A model generated the notes under the pieces. That model searched no databases. It saw only the letters and a list, made by a program, of their open reading frames with translations, and was not told where the DNA came from. Of a DNA stretch of 64,000 nucleotides, positions 41,642 to 64,000 are shown piece by piece. The translations under genes were made by a program, and so were the position numbers. Numbering within the stretch: the first letter of the stretch is position 1; each line of letters opens with the position of its first letter. Origin of the DNA: Amorphochlora amoebiformis (taxonomy: Eukaryota; Cercozoa; Chlorarachniophyceae); NCBI GenBank assembly GCA_054601695.1, contig BAAHQB010000038.1, forward strand, positions 1 to 64,000, given 5' to 3'.

Positions 41642-41972
41642 TTATAATATGTCTATATATTTATATGTGTATATATATATATATATATATGTATGTATAT
41701 ATATAGCATTTATATATATATACATTTATAATATGTCTATATAGCTACATATGTATTTTCACACACATAAAAACACACACACACACACATATATTGAGAT
41801 GCACATAAACTATTACATAATGCATACACGTACACATACGCGCATATATAAAAACACACATACATGTGCATACACATATATATACACACACACATATATA
41901 CACACACAAACACACACAGATACAAGTTATATTCTTCTCACATTACATATATATATATATAATCATACATAT

Positions 41973-42007
<35 letters not shown>

Positions 42008-42090
42008 AATATATGTATACATATAACATATATATATATATATATACATAAATATATGTATACATATAACAAATATATATATGCATACAT

Positions 42091-42133
<43 letters not shown>

Positions 42134-42160
42134 TATACATATACATATGTACACACATGC

Positions 42161-42197
<37 letters not shown>

Positions 42198-42245
42198 TAT
42201 AAATTTTATGTGCACATATATATACACATGTATATATATGTATAT

Positions 42246-42277
<32 letters not shown>

Positions 42278-43152
42278 GTATGTAGATATATACTGTGTAA
42301 TTACATGGTCGGGATTTTCTATGGACATATATATGTAGATACATACTATGTAATTACATGGTCGGGATGAATTTTGGCTAGGTTTGTGTGTTTGTCTAAG
42401 AGACGATCATTGGACTGTAGAGTGGTAGCCTGATGGAAAGCACAATCAAATCGATCACTGGACTGAAAACTGCCAACATAACAAGCAAAATAAAAATAAT
42501 AACGATTATTGAGAATGGTAATTTAGTAACGAAAATAGCAATAGTATATATCGATCATTGGAGTCGAGAGTGGTAAGCTAGTAATGGAGATAGCAACAAT
42601 ATGGATCATTGGACTGGGGACTCGTAAGTTCGAAATGGAAATACCAACAATTCCTCTAACATGAATAAATTACGAAAATGATGCTCCCGCTAATAGGTAT
42701 GTATGTAAAGATGTCTAATGTATGTAGAGTACGTATCTCTCTCACAAATCAAATGTATAAAATGTATATAATATATATTTATATATGTATATGTATGTAT
42801 ATATTGTATATTGCAGATGACCTTGATATGTTTGGGAATGAAGATAGGTTTGACCGAATCCGTATACCTATCGTCATTCCTAGAAAAGCACAGTGGAAAA
42901 CCTCAACTCAACCCAGTTTAAAACCTGGAAAAGTACATTCAGGAGACAAACTACGACTAGGGCCTAACACAACCACCGCTTTGGGGCTCATGTTGCTTTG
43001 CATGTTGGTTTCCAACACCTTTGTAGTATTTCTTCAGTAATGGCATCCAGGTACTCTTGAGCAAACACTCCCACTAGACCGCGACCTGTTCAATGTCTTT
43101 TGTAACATTTCACACAGATATCATGCTCATGTGCATATATACACACATATAT

Positions 43153-43189
<37 letters not shown>

Positions 43190-43296
43190 ATATATATATA
43201 TATAATATATATATAGTATATGTATAAGTACATTTACATGAGTATATTCTAAGCATCATGATAACACGTGCATAAATTTGCATAAATGTGTTTAAT

Positions 43297-43336
<40 letters not shown>

Positions 43337-43536
43337 TTATGTATGTATAAATGCATGTATAGATTTGCCCATATAAATATAAATACGTATATGTAGGTGC
43401 ATGTGTATTGTGTAATGATTGTACCTTTGAGTAGTTGATATGTAGGAAAATCGTTGCAGTTCCGAATCTTTATACCAAAAATCCGAATTCTCTATTCATT
43501 TATATGAGATATCTTATATTATATATAGTATAGAAT

Positions 43537-43601
<65 letters not shown>

Positions 43602-43647
43602 ATATATGTATGTTTGTGTATCTTGTGTGTGTCTGTGTGCGTATGCG

Positions 43648-43704
<57 letters not shown>

Positions 43705-43781
43705 ATGTGTGTATATATATATGCGTGTGTGTATGTATGTATATATATATATATATATATATATGCACATAAACACATATG

Positions 43782-43832
<51 letters not shown>

Positions 43833-43978
43833 TTGTGTGTTGATATTTCTACATGTATATGTTAAAGTATACATGTGTATATGCATAGGCACAGATATGG
43901 CAGAGAATGCAAAAGTGTTTTTGAAGTGGTTTTCGGTGATTTTGCTAGTGCTCCATCGTTGTTGCTTTTCTGCGTTTC

Positions 43979-44018
<40 letters not shown>

Positions 44019-44348
44019 CTTGGTGTTTGCGTTTGGGGTGATGCGTGTTCCTTGTTTTAAGGCTTGTTGTTACCACATGCTTGGCCTTTAGGTGTACGTG
44101 TGTGTGTGTGTGTGTGTGTGTATGCTTCATGTTTGGGCTGTATGGCTCGGGCGTATGTTTTTCCTTTCTGGTGTGGGTGTTGCGAAGAAGTGTGTTCCGT
44201 GTTGGGTGCATGGTCAAAGTGTACGTTTGGTGTTGGTGTTTTCGACCAGACCTGTGTGATTTCCGACTGCGCAAGCAGCTTCAGATTTATTACACCGATC
44301 ACTTGTTTAAGGGCCTTTAGATGTACATATACACATATGTATATATTA

Positions 44349-44380
<32 letters not shown>

Positions 44381-44711
44381 GTATGTATGTATATATGTTA
44401 CACATATGTACACATTATTTGTGTATCTTTTTGGGCATAAGTAGAAATCATCTCATTAGAGGGAGCGTTTTATGTTGTCGTTAGCAATTTGTAATTCCAG
44501 AGTTACCTGTAGATTGATGGAGGTTGGGTCGGTGTCCATGGACTTTTCTTTTCGAGTTCGACCACGGTTGATAGACGACCAGTCAAGCGCCTACACAGGA
44601 GCCAACAACAGACGGTAAGGGTAAAGGTTTGATTGGAGCGTTTGAGCACCTTTGCTCTCTGCGTGACTTCAATCACACGAGCCACTCGATTGTCAATCTG
44701 CCCACTCTCAT
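39981..44711 (-). CDS. Large multi-exon gene, part 3, with Lys/Pro-rich linker
   Basis: Minus-strand exons 44614-44711, 44507-44590 (joined by a putative 23-nt intron), 44252-44314, 43873-43969, 43019-43085, 42822-42879, 41159-41197, 41044-41058, 40834-40978, 40358-40400, 39981-40278. All consecutive phases agree. Readable stretches include [90 protein letters not shown], and [20 protein letters not shown]. The last exon is a 99-residue basic linker ([15 protein letters not shown]). Exon 43873-43969 is the weakest link; a stop lies just beyond its donor, so a gene could end at 43862. Family unknown. Confidence 0.5.
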
Positions 44712-44737
44712 CTAAAACCATTTAGAAACATGTGTCT

Positions 44738-44783
<46 letters not shown>

Positions 44784-44892
44784 ATATATATATATATATA
44801 TGTAAATATATATATACATACACATATGTGTGTGTGCAAAACTGTAAGCCTATTATATGTACATGTATAATACATATATTTCTTTATTTATG

Positions 44893-44926
<34 letters not shown>

Positions 44927-45033
44927 TATAGATATATATATATATATATCACATATACTATGCATGTAATGTATATAAATATATACACATATGTGCTTGT
45001 GTCACACACATACGTATGGATGTAAAAAAAACG

Positions 45034-45098
<65 letters not shown>

Positions 45099-45299
45099 AT
45101 ACATATATATATATATATATTATATAATATATATATATATATATATATATTAACTACACATTATGCATGCATGGAGGAGTATGGTTGGTTTTGTCTGATG
45201 TAAAGAGGTAGGTGCAAAGAGGAGCTGGATGCTGCCATTTGGCTTTCACATCTCCAACTCCCCATTCGATTAAATTCTCTCGCCTTTACTATCCATGAC

Positions 45300-52796
<7,497 letters not shown>

Positions 52797-53012
52797 CTGT
52801 GTTCCACCGCCATCTCTAGTTAAAAACTCAAAGTCGACTTATCGAGCTCCAATTATCGAGGTGCCGATATTTTGATGTGTGTCGAATGTGTCGATGTTTT
52901 GAGTCGAGTTGAAGTTTACATGTTTTTGTTTCAAATTTCTGTCTCGGTTGGTGTACACGAATGTGATGATGTGAATCCCAGCGTAATGCTGTTTGCATGA
53001 TTGTTGCTTGAC

Positions 53013-57724
<4,712 letters not shown>

Positions 57725-58849
57725 CCTTCTAACGTGGACAGATCACAACTCAGAGAGATCTCATATCACCACTCGAGCAAAAGCGCTACCAAACCTCCCG
57801 TGCCCCGGCTGAATCCTTCTAACATTGTCCGCCAACCTATCTCTGCTTTCCCTCATCCCGCTCCGAGTCCCACGTGTCGTTGGGTTACGAGGGAACGTTG
57901 GGAGTACCGGTACTGGACAGTTTCGAGTTTTGATTAATATTACGAACTTTAAAATTAGGTAATATTAGTTCCCTTAAATATTCTAGGAGCACTTGATCGG
58001 GTCTTCGTCACCCCAAGCCACGTGTCTGGGTGACCATCTCGAGAAAGAATGGCCACACAAGCCGCATGCTTGCTTAGTTTAATTTGGTTGGTTAAGGGAG
58101 TGGAGATCGGGCTCTTATCTCGCCGGAACATCACTATGTATCACGTCAACCCTGCAAAGTAACAAAAAACAGACAAAACAAAACAGAAAAACCAAACAAA
58201 CGAGGCGAAACCAAAATTCGCGTCGAGCTTTCGATGGGTAGTCCACAGGAATGCACATGCCGAAAAATAAAACTGAGGATATGACAGTTTTTAGAGAGAA
58301 AGTGTGTGTGACAGAGAACACTCATGAAAGGAATGGGGCGGGCCCTGAAGTGATTGCAAGGGAGAGGCTCCAAAGGGAGGGTGATCGGATCATTCCAAGG
58401 GGAGGGCTCGAATGGTTACCGAGGGGTGGGATGGAGGCTAGGATTGCCTTGCACCTTGGTTTTCGCTTTATATTTTTGTAATTTTTTGGAATTTATACCA
58501 ATGTGTGTGTGCACGAGTGCATGTGCGTGTGCATGTGTGCGTGTGCATGTGTGCGTGTGCATGTGTGTGTGTGTGTGCGCGCGCGCGTGTGTGTGTGTGT
58601 GTAAGTATTTGTTTTTACCTGGCGTGTGTGTTCTATCTGTGTGTATTTTTGCGAGATGTATACTTATTGATTCAGTGGATACACTAATATTACACACAAG
58701 ATATACACACAGCTACAGTGGTTTGGCGAACAAAAACACTGCAGATGCGGCGGGAGACGCTACGTTCGACATATATGGACTAGCGGTTCAACTTAATATC
58801 CATACATACGCACGTGCTTCTACAAATATCCATACATACGCATGTGCTT
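57725..58849. other. Intergenic region upstream of the large gene
   Basis: Lies between the ATG of the large minus-strand gene and the stop of the next minus-strand gene, so it should hold the large gene's promoter. Mostly unique sequence, with (TG)n/(GTGCAT)n at 58500-58600 and a duplicated TATCCATACATACGCA(C/T)GTG at 58797-58850. A purine-rich open stretch at 58257-58481 on the plus strand (MPKNKTEDMTVFREK...) has no splice context and is probably chance. Confidence 0.5.
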
Positions 58850-59024
58850 CTACACAAACACATCCGATCGCTGCACATTATGATTAGTTATTGAATGTTT
58901 GCATGTGTTTGTATCATGATGATAACAAGAGGGTTTTTTAGGCTCCGTCAATATGCCATAATGGGTCAAGTAAGCCTTTTCCTGGACTGTGCGATAACCC
59001 AGAACAGGCTGGTAATCTATATAC

Positions 59025-59076
<52 letters not shown>

Positions 59077-59107
59077 TTGTGTGTGTGTGTGTGTGTGTAT
59101 GTATATA

Positions 59108-59171
<64 letters not shown>

Positions 59172-59210
59172 CTATATACACGCACACACATGTATAAATA
59201 TAAATGTATG

Positions 59211-59257
<47 letters not shown>

Positions 59258-59276
59258 ATATATATATATTAAATAT

Positions 59277-59321
<45 letters not shown>

Positions 59322-59375
59322 AATATATATGTATATATATGTAAATATATATATATGTATATATATATATATTAT

Positions 59376-59412
<37 letters not shown>

Positions 59413-59530
59413 AAATAATATATATATATATATATATATATTATTATTATACATTAATTTACATATATATATATATAGATATATATATATGCAATATATG
59501 TGTGTGTATTACATTATACATAAATCTATG

Positions 59531-59573
<43 letters not shown>

Positions 59574-59641
59574 ATATACCTGTATGCATTGGTTTTAAAT
59601 ACAAATTGTACATTGCAAAGATATGTGTCTATAATTAAGTT

Positions 59642-59684
<43 letters not shown>

Positions 59685-59729
59685 CATATTACACATATAT
59701 TACATATATATTATACATATGTTTATATT

Positions 59730-59775
<46 letters not shown>

Positions 59776-59851
59776 TATATATATATAAATATATAAATAT
59801 GTATATGTATATATGTGTATATTTAAACATAAATGTAAATATAGTACATAT

Positions 59852-59882
<31 letters not shown>

Positions 59883-59889
59883 GTACATA

Positions 59890-59940
<51 letters not shown>

Positions 59941-59993
59941 GTGTGTATATGTATATATATATATATACGTATTTGCATGTTTTTGTATATATC

Positions 59994-60071
<78 letters not shown>

Positions 60072-60112
60072 AATTATATATATGTATTTATATATATATA
60101 TATATATATATA

Positions 60113-60181
<69 letters not shown>

Positions 60182-61538
60182 GTGAATATGGTTATACATA
60201 TGTTGTCTTAGGGTCTTGTTTAGTATTGGTGTAGTTTGTTGTTTGCAGTATATATGCGGTCTATTTATGTCGCAATGGACTTCTTTGTCTGCTCAATTCC
60301 CTTTATGTGTGTGTACTCAATTCCTTTTGCATGTTATACATATGTAGTCAATTCCTTTTGTATTGTCATACTTATGTAGTCAATTCCTTTTGCATGTTAT
60401 ACATGTGTAGTCAATTCCCTTTTGCATTTCATACATGTGTATACTCATAATATACACCATTACATAAATGTATGTATTGGCGAGTATGGAATGAAAATGG
60501 TGTGTGATGAGGGTGATAGTTTGTTTGTATTAGCGAATACGGAATGAAAACGCTGATGAGGGTGATAGCTTGTTTGTGTTAGCGAATACGGAATGCAAAC
60601 GGTGATGACGCACTGATAGCTTGTTTGCATACAGCCCCGGATCTAGTGACAACGAAAGTGTTGGTAGAAGTGTACAGCAATTTCTCGGAGTACGGAAGAT
60701 GCAACATCTGCAGAGATAGTAACCAAAACTCCCGAACCACAACCCTTAAGCGTATCTTCACACATTGTTTTTTGTCCTCTTGCCTATTTTCGTCTGTGTG
60801 AAGGCCTGATCGTGTGTGTGTGTGAATGCCTGATGGCGACAATTTCAATTCCTAATCGCGTCTGTGTCAAGGCCTGATGTGTGAAAGTCTGATCGCATCT
60901 ATATATGCCCGATCGCTCTATGTGAATGTCTGATCGCTTTTGTGCCGAGGCCTGAACGCCGTATCTGATCGCGTATGTGTCGAGGCCAGATCGCGTCTAT
61001 ATGTGAAGGCCTGTTTGCGTCTACGTGAATGTCTGATCGCGTGTATGTATCTATGTGAATGTCTGATCGCGTGCATGTGTCTATGTGAATGTCTGATCGC
61101 GTGCATGTGTCTATGTGAATGTCTGATCGCGTGTATGTGTCTATGTGAATGCCCGACCGCGTGTATGTGTCTATGTGAATGTCTGATCGCGTCTATGTGT
61201 CTATTTGAATGTCTGATCGCGTCTATGTGTCTATGTGAATGCCCCACCGCGTGTATTTGAATGGTTTTTTCATGTATGAGAAAGAGGGTGTCGGGTTAGT
61301 AGCTGAATGATAACCATAGTTCCTGCATATGCATATGCGAAAGAGGTTGTCGGGTTATCAACTGAATGATAACCATAGTTCCTGTTTATGAGAAAGAGGG
61401 TTCTAATTGAATGATAACCATAGTTCCGGCCTTCAAGGAATTCAACTGCACCGTAGGTCTGTACAGAATATCAATATGCAACATATATCGATATTCATTT
61501 TCGATGTCTAAATATTTACACACATATAATATAACATA

Positions 61539-61576
<38 letters not shown>

Positions 61577-61598
61577 TATACTATGATATATGTATACA

Positions 61599-61645
<47 letters not shown>

Positions 61646-62022
61646 GTGTGTGTGTGCGTGGGTGTATGTTACACATGGATATATTAACCCTTCTATAATA
61701 TTTACCTAAAAATATATCAGTATCTTTATATGTACATATCTTAGATGGTATACAGAAAATATTGTAAAAGTAGGAGAATATGTATTAATAGAGTAATGAC
61801 GTAAATCTCCACTAGGAGAATATGGAAATCTCCACTAGGAGAGTACGTATTGTAAGAATATTGATGGAAATCTCCACTAGGAGAGTATGTATTGTAAGAA
61901 TAATGATGGAAATCTCCATTAGGAGAATATGTATTGTTCGAATATTGATGTAATCTCCAGGAGAATACATCTGCACGTGTGGGGATTTCACAAACCCATA
62001 CGTAACGACAACTTTAACACTC
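58850..62022 (-). CDS. 3' part of another multi-exon gene, unknown
   Basis: Minus-strand exons 61977-62022, 61419-61458, 60676-60707 and 58850-59008 (TAG) have AG/GT borders and compatible phases. Readable peptides: [38 protein letters not shown] and, in the last exon, [20 protein letters not shown] with C-terminus [17 protein letters not shown]. The terminal exon is the strongest; the three upstream ones are short. More exons probably lie above 62022, outside what I can resolve. No family recognised. Confidence 0.4.
60280..60640. repeat. Two intronic minisatellites
   Basis: 60290-60430 repeats AGTCAATTCCTTTTGCATG about five times. 60478-60640 holds three ~55-bp units with GCGAATACGGAATGAAAACG and GATAGCTTGTTTG. 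Both lie between exons 58850-59008 and 60676-60707. Confidence 0.85.
61010..61255. repeat. 30-bp minisatellite
   Basis: About eight units of 30 bp with core TATGTGAATGTCTGATCGCG. Since 30 is a multiple of three, it encodes decapeptide repeats on both strands (Cys-rich plus, His-rich minus); these are probably intronic artefacts. Confidence 0.92.
61790..61975. repeat. AATCTCCACTAGGAGA repeat
   Basis: About five degenerate units with core AATCTCCACTAGGAGA(A/G)TA, spaced about 42-63 bp. The first exon of the 58850-62022 gene (61977-62022) starts immediately next to the array. Confidence 0.85.
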
Positions 62023-62059
62023 CTCATGCATATATGGAAATATGCAATATACATTTATA

Positions 62060-62540
<481 letters not shown>

Positions 62541-62740
62541 ATACATACATGTGCAATATATGCATACATAGAAATATACCATGTAATTCTATAAAAACAA
62601 TACATGTATGTATGCATAGGTATAGGAATATATATATATATATATTATGTGTGTTTATGTAGGTATGTAACTCTACGGAAGTTGGGTTTGAGGATATTAG
62701 GAAGGTAAACCGATATTAAACATCTCATAACAAATATATG

Positions 62741-62775
<35 letters not shown>

Positions 62776-62833
62776 TGGGAAGGCAAACTAATATAAAAAT
62801 TCTCATAATAAATCTAAATCATTACTACTACGG

Positions 62834-62864
<31 letters not shown>

Positions 62865-62939
62865 TATATGTAAAAGTGTGATAATCTTTATGTGATAATC
62901 CAAATGTGATTTTGAAAGTGTGATAATCCAACTGTCATA

Positions 62940-63200
62940 ACTTGAACGGGTCTGAATTAAGTTAAAAGGGTCTAAGTCAAGTTAAACGGGTCTAAGTTAT
63001 ACGGGTCGAGGTTAAACGAATCTAAGTTAATCGGGTCTAAGTTAAACGGGTCTAAGTTAAGTTAAACGGGTCTAAGTTAAGTTAAAACGGTCTAAAGTTA
63101 AATTAAACGGGTCTAAGTTAAGTTTAACGGGTCTAAGTTAAGTTAAAGGGGTCTAAGTTAAGTTAAACGGGTCTACGTTAAGTTAAACGGGCCTAAACCA
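62940..63200. repeat. 20-bp minisatellite GTTAAACGGGTCTAAGTTAA
   Basis: About 13 units, some shortened to 10 bp, flanked by AT-rich sequence. The remainder of the window to 64000 is (TA)n and (TACA)n with no recognisable exon. Confidence 0.92.
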
Positions 63201-63239
63201 AATCATCGACTGTGCTACGCTATCATGCTAACCTACTAA

Positions 63240-63245
63240 TATGCA

Positions 63246-63301
<56 letters not shown>

Positions 63302-63518
63302 GTGTGTGAATATATATGTGTATATATATGTACATATTTATATGCATATATACATATATATATATATATATATAATATATATACATATATACATATATAT
63401 ATACATATATATTTATATATATAGATATAGATATGTTCTTATACGTTTATTAATATATATATATATATATACACACACATATGTGTGTGTGTGTGTATGT
63501 ATACATGTAATATACCTA

Positions 63519-63558
<40 letters not shown>

Positions 63559-63695
63559 CATATGTGTATATATATATATGCAAATATATATATGTAATAT
63601 ATATATATATATATATATGTAATTATATATATATATATCTATGAATATATATATATATATATATGTAACGTATATATGTAGTATACGTATATATA

Positions 63696-63730
<35 letters not shown>

Positions 63731-63805
63731 TGTATATATATTATATATGTATGGTGTATCTATGTACGTATGCCTACATATGTATATATACATATATATA
63801 TATAA

Positions 63806-63840
<35 letters not shown>

Positions 63841-63900
63841 TTTATATAATATAGTATGGACGTATATAATATAGTGTGGACGTATATAATATAAACATTT
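63240..63900. repeat. (TA)n/(TATG)n cluster at right edge
   Basis: TA tracts broken by TACA, TGTG and TATAAT units. A 22-bp GTATGGACGTATATAATATA-type sequence is tandemly repeated near 63850-63895. No gene seen. Confidence 0.9.
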
Positions 63901-64000
63901 TTATAAAATAAGTATATGTAAATTATAATAAGTGTGAGTGTGTGTGCGTGTGTACGCATATCTTTTTATGCAGGTTTTCTCATCATCTCATGATGTTTGT

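Noticed and set aside
42816-43040. Plus-strand exon with a C-terminal membrane helix ([20 protein letters not shown])
   Set aside because: The minus strand gives two exons (43019-43085, 42822-42879) with AG/GT borders and phases matching their neighbours. The plus frame has no compatible upstream exon.
43898-43981. Plus-strand signal-peptide-like start ([19 protein letters not shown])
   Set aside because: It runs directly into (TA)n with no donor. The minus strand carries an exon with an acceptor in the expected phase.

Overview
This is a left chromosome end from a eukaryote. It opens with about 480 bp of CCCTAA repeats (TTAGGG-type telomere), then a degenerate CCCGACA-variant zone, then an accessory subtelomere. 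The rest is extremely rich in (TA)n microsatellites and in minisatellites, most of which lie inside introns. The genes are cut into many small exons (15-680 bp), so long uninterrupted frames mislead: nearly all are Tyr-Ile translations of (TA)n or wrong-strand shadows. I rebuilt genes by chaining GT..AG junctions whose reading phases agree.

The clearest gene is a plus-strand, 15-exon tRNA-guanine transglycosylase (15266-25301, about 715 aa). It is of the type found in Chlamydia and plastid-bearing eukaryotes, and has a long N-terminal extension that begins like a signal peptide followed by a transit peptide. This suggests, without proving, an alga or other protist with a complex plastid. All 15 exon phases agree. 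The structural zinc motif is degenerate.

Layout: 1-945 telomere; 946-5000 subtelomeric repeats and duplicated blocks; 5150-5690 a 25-bp minisatellite; 6021-6692 (minus) first exon of a secreted Asn/Pro-repeat protein ending in a fatty-acid-binding-protein-like segment; 7822-8062 (minus) end of a small gene; 9638-14674 (minus) a multi-pass membrane protein with two Asp-Asp motifs, possibly a LysE/CadD-type permease; 14732-15265 a divergent intergenic region shared with the transglycosylase; 25302-26972 a convergent repeat-rich spacer. From 57724 down to 26973 (minus) runs a chain of about 66 phase-compatible small exons, read here as one very large gene of about 1,640 aa or two to three tandem genes, of no family I recognise. 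From 58850 upward (minus) lies the 3' end of another gene. The last 2 kb is microsatellite plus a 20-bp minisatellite.

I saw no rRNA, tRNA, CRISPR, viral or toxin gene and no intact transposon. Items worth a second look are the zinc-site loss, a candidate 23-nt intron, exon ends duplicated with their splice sites, a terminal exon built on an inverted repeat, and telomere-variant sequence inside introns. I identified no clearly new biological system.
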